This document shows, one piece after another, positions 1 through 6,497 of a stretch of DNA of 19,476 nt. The notes beneath the pieces are model-generated. The model was not told the origin of the DNA and did no database searches. It saw nothing but the letters and a program-made list of their open reading frames with translations. How positions within the stretch are numbered: the first letter of the stretch is position 1; every line of letters starts with the position of its first letter. A program made the translations under genes and the position numbers. Source of the DNA: Bovifimicola sp050309585 (GTDB lineage: Bacteria; Bacillota; Clostridia; Lachnospirales; Lachnospiraceae); assembly GCA_050309585.1 (NCBI GenBank), contig JBNRML010000053.1:1-19476 (forward strand), given 5' to 3'.

Positions 1-8
1 AGACACGC

Positions 9-257
9 GTCGAGAAATCAGGTTTATCCTGTTTCTCGACTGCGATAGCTCGAATTGAGGCTCCGACTCAATTCGTTGTGTGAAAAATCAGCACTTCAGT
101 GTGATTTTTCACACTAATCCTCATTTCTGAGCGCCCGTCGCGAAGAGGCGAAGAGAAATCTGTGCAGGCAGTTTATCTTCTGCCATCAGTGCTATTCGCC
201 TTCGCTCAGAAGCAAATAGCTGGATGAAAAAAGAGCTCTTTCAGAGTCTTTTTTCAT
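9..257. repeat. Gene-free run of five hairpins, including a full dispersed repeat copy (copy A)
   Basis: No gene is visible from 1 to 316. The stretch is a succession of inverted repeats: 9-40 (9-bp arms plus 4 more after a bulge), 51-75 (9-bp arms, 7-nt loop), 78-114 (13-bp perfect arms), 126-210 (outer arms TCTGAGCG and CGCTCAGA around a nested fold) and 224-257 (arms rich in GAAAAAA). The 126-221 segment is nearly identical to 11982-12078, with about five differences plus a short indel near its left end. I infer one mobile or duplicated intergenic element plus extra hairpin modules. The first bases (agacacgc) resemble the end of the copy at 4479-4527, so another copy may begin outside the window. 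Confidence 0.8.
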
Positions 258-275
258 ACTAATCCTTTTTATGAT

Positions 276-307
276 AAAAAGACAATCCTTTAATAAGATT
301 GTCTTTT
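276..307 (-). terminator. Rho-independent terminator after the HAD phosphatase gene
   Basis: GACAATC (281-287) pairs with GATTGTC (297-303), and A/T runs extend the stem. On the minus strand the stem ends in a T run. It lies 9 bp beyond the stop codon of the phosphatase gene. The symmetry means it could also work on the plus strand. Confidence 0.85.
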
Positions 308-316
308 CTAAATCGA

Positions 317-955
317 CTAAAGCAGCTGTTCCAGTTCTTTCATATTTTTTATGGAATATTTTGCAGTGTCTGTCTCTCCCAAACCATATTCAGCATATAT
401 AAATGGAACTCCAGCCTTTTTGCAGGCGTCCTGATCTCCTGCGGTATCACCTACATATATGGGATTTTTAAGATTATTCTCCTCTATGAGCATTTTCATG
501 GTCACATCTTTGCTCTGTAAGGTATCGCCGTAACACTTCCAACCCTTAAAAATGCCTTCCATGTCTGTGGCATCAATCATTGCCTCAACGTATCCCTTCT
601 GGGCATTTGTAACAACGAAAAGCTTAAATTTTTCAGACAGTTTTTTTAGTGTTTCCCTTACATTTGCATAAGGTGCCGGTTTGCGCTCCTTAATGTATTG
701 ATGCTCATATTCATAAAGTGTTGGAGTAATAATATCCAACGTTTCTTCTGATGCCTCCGGATAAAGGTTGAAAAAAATCTCATTCATTGGTTTCCCAAAA
801 AGGCTCCCTAAAATATCTGCATTAAAAGTGACCGGAAGATCCGTCTTTTCTTTTATGGCTGCCTCCCATGCCTCGGATACCAGCTGTCTGATATCCCATA
901 TTGTACCATCTATGTCAAAAATAATACCGTCTGCATTTTTTAATTCTGAAATCAT
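317..955 (-). CDS. HAD-superfamily phosphatase (phosphoglycolate-phosphatase-like, subclass IA)
   Basis: A 212-residue soluble hydrolase. The N-terminus has the HAD motif I, FDIDGT, with nucleophile Asp14 and general acid Asp16. Motif II is VVTN near residue 110, and motif III/IV is VGDTAGDQDA near 175. The spacing leaves room for an alpha-helical cap between motifs I and II, as in Gph/PGMB-type enzymes. The substrate cannot be told from sequence; a small phosphomonoester is the family expectation. I chose the ATG at 955 because AAAGAGG sits about 6 nt upstream; the open frame extends 15 codons further but has no ribosome site there. It is a single gene with its own terminator at 276-307. The upstream gap (956-1050) holds a 16-bp direct repeat. 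Confidence 0.85.
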   Translation of the reverse strand: MISELKNADGIIFDIDGTIWDIRQLVSEAWEAAIKEKTDLPVTFNADILGSLFGKPMNEIFFNLYPEASEETLDIITPTLYEYEHQYIKERKPAPYANVRETLKKLSEKFKLFVVTNAQKGYVEAMIDATDMEGIFKGWKCYGDTLQSKDVTMKMLIEENNLKNPIYVGDTAGDQDACKKAGVPFIYAEYGLGETDTAKYSIKNMKELEQLL

Positions 956-1000
956 ATATACCTCTTTCCTGCCAATCCATTTTAAATACGCACAGTGCAC

Positions 1001-1040
1001 ATTAAAATAAACACTTACCTAAATATTAACATAAACACTT
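1001..1040. repeat. Short direct repeat upstream of the phosphatase gene
   Basis: The 16-mer ATTAAAATAAACACTT at 1001-1016 recurs at 1025-1040 with one mismatch, a 24-bp period. It lies in the probable promoter region of the phosphatase gene. It could be a tandem regulator site or simple AT-rich duplication; nothing in the sequence decides. Confidence 0.5.
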
Positions 1041-1051
1041 TAAGATAAAAT

Positions 1052-1072
1052 CCCAGGGATTTTATCCCTGGG
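1052..1072 (-). terminator. Rho-independent terminator after the nitroreductase gene
   Basis: CCCAGGGA (1052-1059) pairs perfectly with TCCCTGGG (1065-1072) across a 5-nt loop. On the minus strand it is followed by ATTTTATC. It stands 16 bp beyond the nitroreductase stop codon. Confidence 0.85.
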
Positions 1073-1088
1073 CCTGAATTTTTAATAC

Positions 1089-1628
1089 TTAAAAGAATAT
1101 TGCGATGTCTTCAACACTCTTTCTCTTTGGCATATCCGGTTCAATATTCGGATAACCCAGCGAAATAACTGAAACAACCTCCTGGTCATCCGGAATGTCG
1201 AGCTTCTCACTAAGAGTCTTTGCGTCTCTAAGTCCCATAACCAGTGAACCAATTCCCATCTCTGTTGCCTTTAACAAAAGATTTTCATTTTGAAGACCTA
1301 AGTCATATGCGCCCCATTCATTTCCAAGTTCATTATCCGGCTGCCCTTCCCTGTTAAAGCCAGCTCTGTTTTTCACGAAAGTAGTGATGATAATGGCTGA
1401 TGCATCCTTGCAATTGTTCTGGTTGTATTCAGGAAGACAGCTCTCTCTGATTTCTTTCATCTTGTCATCTGACATTACCACATAATATCTTGCTGTCTGT
1501 GAATTCTTCCATGAAGGTGCCAAAATAGCCGCCTTAATCATCTCTTCTACCTGTTCCCTGGTTACTTTTTTATCAGGCTGATAAGCCCTGATACTTCTAC
1601 GTGTCTCCAATACTTCTGCTAATTCCAT
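1089..1628 (-). CDS. Nitroreductase family protein (FMN-dependent oxidoreductase)
   Basis: A 179-residue protein of the NfsA/FRP-like nitroreductase fold, which binds FMN and reduces nitro groups, quinones or similar acceptors with NAD(P)H. The N-terminal ETRRSIRAYQPD is the hallmark FMN-phosphate-binding start of the family. A central WGAYDLGLQNENLLLKATEMGIGS segment matches the conserved dimer/FMN region. Its length fits the short single-domain members. The start at 1628 is set by GGAGG 6 nt upstream; an upstream in-frame ATG lacks such a site. It has its own promoter (1681-1708) and terminator (1052-1072), so it is probably a single-gene unit. The physiological substrate is unknown. Confidence 0.88.
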   Translation of the reverse strand: MELAEVLETRRSIRAYQPDKKVTREQVEEMIKAAILAPSWKNSQTARYYVVMSDDKMKEIRESCLPEYNQNNCKDASAIIITTFVKNRAGFNREGQPDNELGNEWGAYDLGLQNENLLLKATEMGIGSLVMGLRDAKTLSEKLDIPDDQEVVSVISLGYPNIEPDMPKRKSVEDIAIFF

Positions 1629-1674
1629 AAGTGTCCTCCGTTCTGAAACATAAGGTTTCTCTCTCATTTGTCTT

Positions 1675-1708
1675 TGGTATATTATACCATAGTAAAATTA
1701 GTTTTCAA
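1675..1708 (-). promoter_or_regulatory. Sigma-A promoter of the nitroreductase gene with a palindrome over the -10 box
   Basis: On the minus strand TTGAAA (1708-1703) and TATAAT (1686-1681) are 16 bp apart. The -35 box lies inside the last codons of the NUDIX gene. A perfect 15-bp palindrome, TGGTATATTATACCA (1675-1689), covers the -10 box and is a plausible repressor operator. Confidence 0.7.
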
Positions 1709-2201
1709 AGGCTTTCTTAATGCTGTCATAATGCAAAAATATTCCCTGTTCAGCAAATGCTTTAATGTCCTCTAATGTTGCAAACATATATCCGTCTGTT
1801 TCGTTTTCCTGCATTACCAGGTCATCCTCTGAAAAATCCCCCTTAAACCTGTATATATCCACAAAATAATTGTCACCTTCTCCCGGGTTTTCACGCTTAT
1901 ATGAGAACAGATATCCCCCCTCAAATCCTGAGACATCAAGACCTGTCTCTTCTTTTATCTCTCTCTTAACTGCCTCTTCGGAACTCTCGCCAGCCACACA
2001 GGCTCCGCCTGAAACCTCCCACCAGCCCGGTGCCCAGGATTTTGTCATAACCCTCTTTGTAATCAGGAATTTTCCGTCTGCTCTCTGTATAACACCTAAT
2101 ACCGTTAAATGATATTCTCCGTCTTTTAGACACCAGTCGTTTCTTTTCATCGTTCTTCCTGTTTTTTGTTTATTCACATCATATATATCCCATAATTCCA
2201 T
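1698..2201 (-). CDS. NUDIX hydrolase
   Basis: A 167-residue NUDIX-fold protein that would hydrolyse a nucleoside diphosphate linked to another moiety using Mg2+. The Nudix box runs from Gly66 to about Leu88: G-x5-E with Glu72, then REIKEETGL at 80-88, matching the GX5EX7REUXEEXGU pattern in full. The N-terminal layout (ELWDIYDVNKQKTGRTMKR) resembles the isopentenyl-diphosphate-isomerase-like/YfcD branch, but true isomerase identity is not supported, so substrate is left open. AAGAGG lies 9 nt before the ATG. The gene is 74 bp downstream of nadA with no convincing terminator between, so the two may be cotranscribed. Its 3' end contains the -35 box of the next gene. Confidence 0.88.
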   Translation of the reverse strand: MELWDIYDVNKQKTGRTMKRNDWCLKDGEYHLTVLGVIQRADGKFLITKRVMTKSWAPGWWEVSGGACVAGESSEEAVKREIKEETGLDVSGFEGGYLFSYKRENPGEGDNYFVDIYRFKGDFSEDDLVMQENETDGYMFATLEDIKAFAEQGIFLHYDSIKKAFEN

Positions 2202-2249
2202 CTCAAATTTCCTCTTTTCCTAAACTGTAAATGTGTACCCCAAAAACTA

Positions 2250-2296
2250 CTATTTTGCTGCCAGTTCCAAAAAATCTATTTTGCTGCCAATTCCAA
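2250..2296. repeat. Tandem 26-bp duplication at the 3' end of nadA
   Basis: A 21-bp core at 2250-2270 recurs at 2276-2296 with one mismatch (26-bp period). The right-hand copy encodes the last residues of NadA (LELAAK and stop). The left-hand copy lies beyond the stop codon and repeats the same LELAAK-stop coding text. Confidence 0.85.
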
Positions 2297-3190
2297 CATT
2301 CTCTTTAATGGTTTCGCTGCCTTTTCTATTATTTCATCCGGCATTTCAACAGTTATATTCATGTCTTCCAAGGCTCTTTCTACTTTTTCAATGGTAATTC
2401 TCTTCATCCCTTCACATTCCTGAGGCTCAATTACAGGGTAAAACTTCTTATCCGGATTCTTTTTTTTCAAGTCATAAAACACACCTGTCTCAGTGGCAAC
2501 AATAAATTCCCTGCAATCACTTTCCACAGAATAATCTATTATCTCTGATGTGCTTCCAATAAAATCTGAGAGCTTAACCACATCCTCTGTACATTCCGGA
2601 TGAGTAAGCACCAATGCCTCCGGATATTTTTCCTTTGCCTTAATGAGGGCATCTGCCGTAATTTCCTTATGCACCGGGCAATATCCATTATGAAATAAAA
2701 AGTTTTTCTCCGGACAGCTTGCTTCCACATATCTTCCTAAATTGTTATCGGGAACAAAAAGGATATTTTTTTCCTCAAGATTTTTTACGACCTTAACAGC
2801 ATTAGAAGATGTTACACACACATCTGACACAGCCTTGATTCCTGCTGTGGAATTCACATAGCACACCACTGCCAGGTCTTCATACTGACTTCTGAATTCT
2901 GCGATTTTTTCCTCTGTAATCATATGGGCCATTGGACAATCTGCCTCTGCATCTACCATGACAACCTTCTTTGACGGATTCAGTATTTTTGCACTTTCAC
3001 CCATGAACTCAACACCGCAAAACATAATATTTTCATTGTCCACCTGTGTTGCAACCTTGCTCAAATAGAAGGAATCTCCTATATAATCTGCAACCTCCTG
3101 TACCTCTCCATCCACATAATAATGTGCCAATATAACCACATCTTTTTCTTTCTTCAACAATTCAATTTTTTCTCTTCTCTTATCTGACAT
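2276..3190 (-). CDS. nadA: Quinolinate synthase NadA
   Basis: A 304-residue [4Fe-4S] enzyme that condenses iminoaspartate with dihydroxyacetone phosphate to quinolinate in de novo NAD synthesis. The protein matches the family from end to end: LAHYYVDGEVQEVADYIGDS at the N-terminus, ADCPMAHM, VTSSNAV, PDNNLGRYV and HPEC. The three expected cluster cysteines are present: Cys85 (DCPMA), Cys171 (YCPVHKE) and Cys259 (QECEGM). The spacing fits the Thermotoga-type short NadA. The usual partners nadB and nadC are not adjacent in this window. The start ATG has GGAAG about 4 nt upstream. The terminal codons are duplicated past the stop (2250-2296). A palindromic element (3209-3352) sits directly upstream. 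Confidence 0.96.
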   Translation of the reverse strand: MSDKRREKIELLKKEKDVVILAHYYVDGEVQEVADYIGDSFYLSKVATQVDNENIMFCGVEFMGESAKILNPSKKVVMVDAEADCPMAHMITEEKIAEFRSQYEDLAVVCYVNSTAGIKAVSDVCVTSSNAVKVVKNLEEKNILFVPDNNLGRYVEASCPEKNFLFHNGYCPVHKEITADALIKAKEKYPEALVLTHPECTEDVVKLSDFIGSTSEIIDYSVESDCREFIVATETGVFYDLKKKNPDKKFYPVIEPQECEGMKRITIEKVERALEDMNITVEMPDEIIEKAAKPLKRMLELAAK

Positions 3191-3208
3191 TTTTCTTCCA
3201 TCCTAATC

Positions 3209-3352
3209 TGTAACTGTTCAGAGCAAAGCAAAATTTCATAAAACGAGTGTAAAATGCTTGCATTTTTAAGACTGTTTTTGAAATTTTATTTAGCGGATAC
3301 GCCACACCGACAAAATGCAAAGCATTTTGGAGGTTGGCTCTGAACAGTTACA
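3209..3352. repeat. 144-bp palindromic (MITE-like) element with 16-bp terminal inverted repeats
   Basis: TGTAACTGTTCAGAGC at 3209-3224 is exactly inverted at 3337-3352. Inside are further inverted pairs: AAAATTTC against GAAATTTT, the small hairpin AAATGCTTGCATTT, and CAAAATGC against GCATTTTG. No open frame of note exists inside. It separates tcdA from nadA and is probably transcribed with one of them. The architecture suggests a non-autonomous transposon remnant or a structured intergenic repeat; there is no transposase in it. I cannot identify a target-site duplication with confidence. Confidence 0.75.
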
Positions 3353-3395
3353 ATATTTTCTAATGTTTTTCTAATGTTCTTTAGCGTACTATATT

Positions 3396-4136
3396 CTAAA
3401 GAAATTTGCAAGTCAAATCCTTTATTACCTCCGATGCAATAATTAATCCTGCAACAGACGGCACAAATGCAGTTGAACCGGGAGTCGCCCTTCTTTTTCT
3501 CTCTTCTCCATTTGTTTCCATGACATCTGCATCATTTACACTCATTGGCTTAATGGACTCCTCTTTCGAGTATACAACCTTCAATTTTTTCACGCCACGC
3601 TTTTTGAGTTCCCTTCTCATTACTTTCGCCAAAGGACACACCGATGTGTTAAAAACATCTGCCACCTCAAATTCTGCCGGATTCAATTTGTTTCCTGCAC
3701 CCATACTGCTGATAATTGGAATATTATTTTTATCTGCCTCCATAACAAGTTCCAACTTTGCTGTAACTGTGTCCACTGCATCAACCACATAATCATATTG
3801 TGTAAAATCAAAGTCATCTTTATTCTCAGGAAGAAAAAAACAATTATATTTTCTTACCACACATTCTGGATTTATATCCTTTATCCTCTCCTCCATGGCA
3901 TCTACTTTATACATACCTATTGTCTTATGTGTAGCGATAATCTGCCTGTTTAAATTACTCAGACACACTTTATCGCTGTCTATAATATCCACTGCACCTA
4001 CTCCGCTTCGCACAAGTGCCTCCACCACATAGCCGCCAACTCCGCCTATGCCAAATATGGCTACTCTTGCACTTTTTAGCTTTTCCATTGCAGCATTACC
4101 TAACAACATTTCTGTTCTTGAAAACTGTTCTTTCAT
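3396..4136 (-). CDS. tcdA: tRNA threonylcarbamoyladenosine dehydratase (TcdA/CsdL-like E1 enzyme)
   Basis: A 246-residue ubiquitin-activating-E1-like protein. Family members use ATP to cyclise t6A37 of tRNA into ct6A. The Rossmann nucleotide-binding loop is FGIGGVGGYVVEALVRSG. The IDSDKVCLSNLNRQ segment, the central VDAVDTVTAKLEL and SVCPLAKVMRRELKKRG with a conserved Cys are all typical of TcdA. The C-terminal GSTAFVPSVAGLIIASEVIKDL closes the fold. The ATG at 4136 was chosen because GAGG lies 5 nt upstream; the frame extends 15 codons further through the dispersed repeat, which is not credible coding. That ribosome site is itself part of the repeat (4134-4173). A weak stem at 3380-3402 may end transcription. 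Confidence 0.93.
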   Translation of the reverse strand: MKEQFSRTEMLLGNAAMEKLKSARVAIFGIGGVGGYVVEALVRSGVGAVDIIDSDKVCLSNLNRQIIATHKTIGMYKVDAMEERIKDINPECVVRKYNCFFLPENKDDFDFTQYDYVVDAVDTVTAKLELVMEADKNNIPIISSMGAGNKLNPAEFEVADVFNTSVCPLAKVMRRELKKRGVKKLKVVYSKEESIKPMSVNDADVMETNGEERKRRATPGSTAFVPSVAGLIIASEVIKDLTCKFL

Positions 4137-4173
4137 ACTATCCTCATTTCTGAGCGTTTTTACACGAAGAGGC
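4134..4173 (-). repeat. Start-site end of the dispersed repeat, supplying the tcdA ribosome site
   Basis: On the minus strand it reads GCCTCTTCGTG, then CGCTCAGAAATGAGGATAGT, then the tcdA ATG. Similarity to copies A and B covers the CGCTCAGAAATG part and the GAAGAGGC part, then stops, so this is a truncated copy. GAGG (4142-4145) is 5 nt from the start codon. Confidence 0.75.
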
Positions 4174-4206
4174 AATTTCATTTTACTCTTATGCTTGATT
4201 TTTCTC

Positions 4207-4378
4207 CTACTTTTCCTGTATTTTTAACTTTTTAGTAGGTATTTTTGCTCTTTTGCCCTGAATATTTACCTACTTTTCCGACGTTTTCGGCTTTTTAGTA
4301 GGTATTTTTGCTCTTTTGTCCTGAATATTTACCTACTATTTCGACATTCTCGGCTTTTTAGTAGGTATTTTCTTAGGT
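4207..4378. repeat. Three tandem 63-bp units, each with an inverted CCTACT/AGTAGG pair
   Basis: Units are 4207-4269, 4270-4332 and a partial one at 4333-4378. Each has CCTAC near its start and GTAGG about 25 bp later, with T-rich arms, so each can form a hairpin; units 2 and 3 add an inner CGA/TCG pair. On the minus strand one frame reads a lysine-rich repeated peptide interrupted by a TAA in every unit, so it is not an intact gene. This fills most of the 408-bp gap between tcdA and metY. Downstream (4410-4446) is a run of CTTTTTCTG repeats. Confidence 0.85.
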
Positions 4379-4478
4379 TGGAATACCATCAAATAGATTC
4401 ACTTTGTGAGCCTTCTTTTTCTGCTTTTTCTGCTTTTTCTTCTTTTTGCGTCTAATCCGCAATTTTGAATTAGTTTAC

Positions 4479-4527
4479 TTTTTTCACACTAATCTCCACT
4501 CCTGACCATCCTTACGCGAAGACACGC
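4479..4527 (-). repeat. Orphan copy of the dispersed start-site repeat
   Basis: On the minus strand this copy reads GCGTGTCTTCGCGTAAGG, then AGGAGTGGAGATTAGTGTG and AAAAAA. GGAG lies 6 nt before a GTG that opens a frame of only five codons before TAA (4470-4472). No gene follows, so either the gene was lost or the copy never served one. Confidence 0.65.
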
Positions 4528-4531
4528 AAAA

Positions 4532-4566
4532 TATGGAATCCCCATATTTAATCTAGGAATTCCATA
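4532..4566 (-). terminator. Possible terminator after metY
   Basis: TATGGAATCC (4532-4541) pairs with GGAATTCCATA (4556-4566) with a one-base bulge. On the minus strand the stem is followed by only a short T run (ATTTTG). It lies 23 bp beyond the metY stop codon. Confidence 0.5.
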
Positions 4567-4589
4567 CTATTTTATCTGTAATATTTTAC

Positions 4590-5897
4590 TTAGTCAATGG
4601 CATTAAATGCTTCTTCCAAATCCTCAATAATGTCATCAATATTTTCCGTTCCTATTGATAAACGAATTGTATTAGGCTTAATTCCTGAATCTGCAAGTTC
4701 TTCCTCTGTCATTTGTGAATGTGTTGTTGACGCAGGATGTATTACCAGCGATTTAACATCTGCCACATTTGCCAGGAGTGAAAATAATTCAAGCTGGTCA
4801 ATAAAATCCTTTGCCTTCTGCTCATCACCCTTTATCTCAAAGGTAAAGATTGAACCGCCGCCATTTGGGAAATATTTTTTGTATAACTTCTGCTGTTCTT
4901 CATCTTCTGAGACTGATGGGTGATGAACTGCCTCAACTGCAGGATGATTTTTCAGATATTCAACAACCTTCAATGCATTTTCCACATGGCGTTCTACGCG
5001 AAGTGATAATGTTTCCAAGCCCTGTAAAAATATAAATGAATGAAATGGCGAAATTGTTGCACCTGTGTCCCTTAAAAGAATTGCACGAATTTTTGTCACA
5101 AATGCTGCCGGACCCACTGCCTTTGTAAAGCTTACGCCATGATAGCTCGGATTCGGGTCTGTCAGTGATTTGAACTTTCCACTTGCCTCCCAGTCAAATT
5201 TTCCACTGTCCACAATCACTCCACCAATTGTAGTTCCATGTCCTCCTATGAATTTTGTTGCTGAGTGAACAACGATGTCTGCGCCATATTCGATTGTTCT
5301 TACAAGATATGGTGTTGCGAAAGTATTGTCAACTACCAATGGAATCTTATGTTTGTGGGCAATCTCTGCTATTCCCTCAATATCCACAACATCTGAATTT
5401 GGATTTCCAAGTGTTTCAATATATACTGCCTTTGTATTTTCCTGAATTGCACTTTCAATTTCCTCAAAATCCGATGGCTCAACAAATGTTGCTGTTATAC
5501 CATATTCAGGAAGTGTGTGTGCTAAAAGATTATAAGTTCCACCATAAATATTCTTCGCTGCCACAATATGATCTCCATTCTGTGCAAGATTCTGTATTGT
5601 GTAAGAAATAGCCGCCGCGCCTGAAGCCACAGCAAGTGCCGCAACGCCCCCCTCCAATGCTGCAATTCTCTTTTCAAACACATCCTCTGTCGGATTTGTA
5701 AGTCTTCCATAAATATTTCCCGCATCCGAAAGTCCAAATCTCGCTGCTGCATGTTCGCAATTTCTAAATACATAAGATGAAGTCTGATAAATTGGAACCG
5801 CTCTGGCATCTGTTACAGGATCCGGATTCTCCTGTCCAACGTGTAACTGTAAAGTTTCAAATTTTAAATTTCTCTCATTTCTTGTTTTTTTACTCAT
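4590..5897 (-). CDS. metY: O-acetylhomoserine sulfhydrylase (MetY-type PLP enzyme)
   Basis: A 435-residue PLP enzyme of the Cys/Met metabolism family. It would make homocysteine from O-acetylhomoserine and sulfide, and related enzymes also act on O-acetylserine. The N-terminal FETLQLHVGQENPDPVTDARAVPIYQTSSY is the hallmark of the MetY subgroup. The PLP lysine is Lys215 in SATKFIGGHG, and VVDNTFATP carries the cofactor Asp. The length of about 430 fits MetY rather than the shorter cystathionine enzymes (~380). The start at 5897 is set by AGGAGG 9 nt upstream; an ATG immediately after AGGAGG is too close. It has its own promoter (5954-5982) and follows the Fe-S genes. The leader of about 50 nt is too short for a SAM riboswitch. 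Confidence 0.93.
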   Translation of the reverse strand: MSKKTRNERNLKFETLQLHVGQENPDPVTDARAVPIYQTSSYVFRNCEHAAARFGLSDAGNIYGRLTNPTEDVFEKRIAALEGGVAALAVASGAAAISYTIQNLAQNGDHIVAAKNIYGGTYNLLAHTLPEYGITATFVEPSDFEEIESAIQENTKAVYIETLGNPNSDVVDIEGIAEIAHKHKIPLVVDNTFATPYLVRTIEYGADIVVHSATKFIGGHGTTIGGVIVDSGKFDWEASGKFKSLTDPNPSYHGVSFTKAVGPAAFVTKIRAILLRDTGATISPFHSFIFLQGLETLSLRVERHVENALKVVEYLKNHPAVEAVHHPSVSEDEEQQKLYKKYFPNGGGSIFTFEIKGDEQKAKDFIDQLELFSLLANVADVKSLVIHPASTTHSQMTEEELADSGIKPNTIRLSIGTENIDDIIEDLEEAFNAID

Positions 5898-5953
5898 ATA
5901 TATCATCCTCCTGATTTGATTAATTTATTTAATTCCTATCTGATTACAAGGAT

Positions 5954-5982
5954 ATGATAACATAGCATTTATCATCTGTCTA
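5954..5982 (-). promoter_or_regulatory. Probable sigma-A promoter of metY
   Basis: On the minus strand TAGACA (5982-5977) and TATCAT (5959-5954) are 17 bp apart, each one base from consensus. It lies just downstream of the iscU terminator hairpin and about 55 bp before the metY start. Confidence 0.6.
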
Positions 5983-5995
5983 ATTGCTAATACAT

Positions 5996-6030
5996 TTATC
6001 TTGTTATAGGTATTGACTATAACAAGATAA
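5996..6030 (-). terminator. Strong hairpin after iscU
   Basis: TTATCTTGTTATAG (5996-6009) pairs perfectly over 14 bp with CTATAACAAGATAA (6017-6030) across a 7-nt loop. It starts 7 bp beyond the iscU stop codon. There is no long T run, so termination efficiency is uncertain. Confidence 0.65.
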
Positions 6031-6037
6031 CCTTCTT

Positions 6038-6475
6038 CTAATATTTTTCCTCATCCTCTATTTCTTCTATGTCCTCCACAGGCTTTTTGAGCCCTTCTAT
6101 TTTAATATTATTATTCTCAGCGTAATTCCATAATGCAGCATGGATTGCCTCCTCAGCTAAAAGAGAACAATGAACCTTTACCGGCGGCAACCCATCTAAC
6201 GCTTCCATGACAGCCTTATTGGTTACATTTAATGCCTCATCCACTGTTTTCCCCTTCACCAGCTCTGTTGCCATACTACTGGTTGCCACAGCTGCACCAC
6301 AGCCAAAGGTTTTAAATTTTGCATCCTGAATTACTTTTTCGTCATCTATTTTGAGATATATTCTCATGATATCTCCACATTTCGCATTTCCCACTGTTCC
6401 AACACCGCTTGGGTTTTCCATTTCACCAACATTTCTTGGATTATTAAAATGGTCCATAACCTTTTCACTATACAT
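6038..6475 (-). CDS. iscU: Fe-S cluster assembly scaffold IscU/NifU-like
   Basis: A 145-residue scaffold on which sulfur from the desulfurase and iron are assembled into Fe-S clusters. It opens with YSEKVMDHFNNPRNVGEM and holds the three ligand cysteines: Cys33 (AKCGD, with Asp35), Cys59 (FGCGAA) and Cys103 (VHCSLLAEEA). The C-terminal tail is acidic (EDIEEIEDEE), longer than in E. coli IscU. The LPPVK motif before Cys103, recognised by the HscA chaperone in other bacteria, is present (LPPVKVHC). I chose the ATG at 6475 because homology begins there and AAAGG precedes it; the frame upstream overlaps iscS. The gap to iscS is 22 bp, so the two are cotranscribed. Confidence 0.93.
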   Translation of the reverse strand: MYSEKVMDHFNNPRNVGEMENPSGVGTVGNAKCGDIMRIYLKIDDEKVIQDAKFKTFGCGAAVATSSMATELVKGKTVDEALNVTNKAVMEALDGLPPVKVHCSLLAEEAIHAALWNYAENNNIKIEGLKKPVEDIEEIEDEEKY

Positions 6476-6497
6476 AATTTTTATTCCTTTCTTTTTA

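Noticed and set aside
317..1000. Longer upstream starts for the phosphatase, nitroreductase, tcdA, iscU, cysK and AAA+ genes
   Set aside because: In each case a good ribosome site lies before the inner ATG, and the extra residues are translated leader, repeat or neighbouring-gene sequence.
2539..2730. Other overlapping open frames inside nadA, metY, iscS, cysK and the transposase
   Set aside because: They are out-of-frame shadows of well-supported genes, without ribosome sites or family motifs.
4207..4378. Possible CRISPR array or small gene in the 63-bp repeats
   Set aside because: No constant repeat/variable spacer pattern is seen, and every unit has an in-frame stop in the candidate coding frame.
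5898..5995. SAM riboswitch or T-box before metY
   Set aside because: The leader after the probable promoter is only about 50 nt and shows no conserved riboswitch core or T-box motif.
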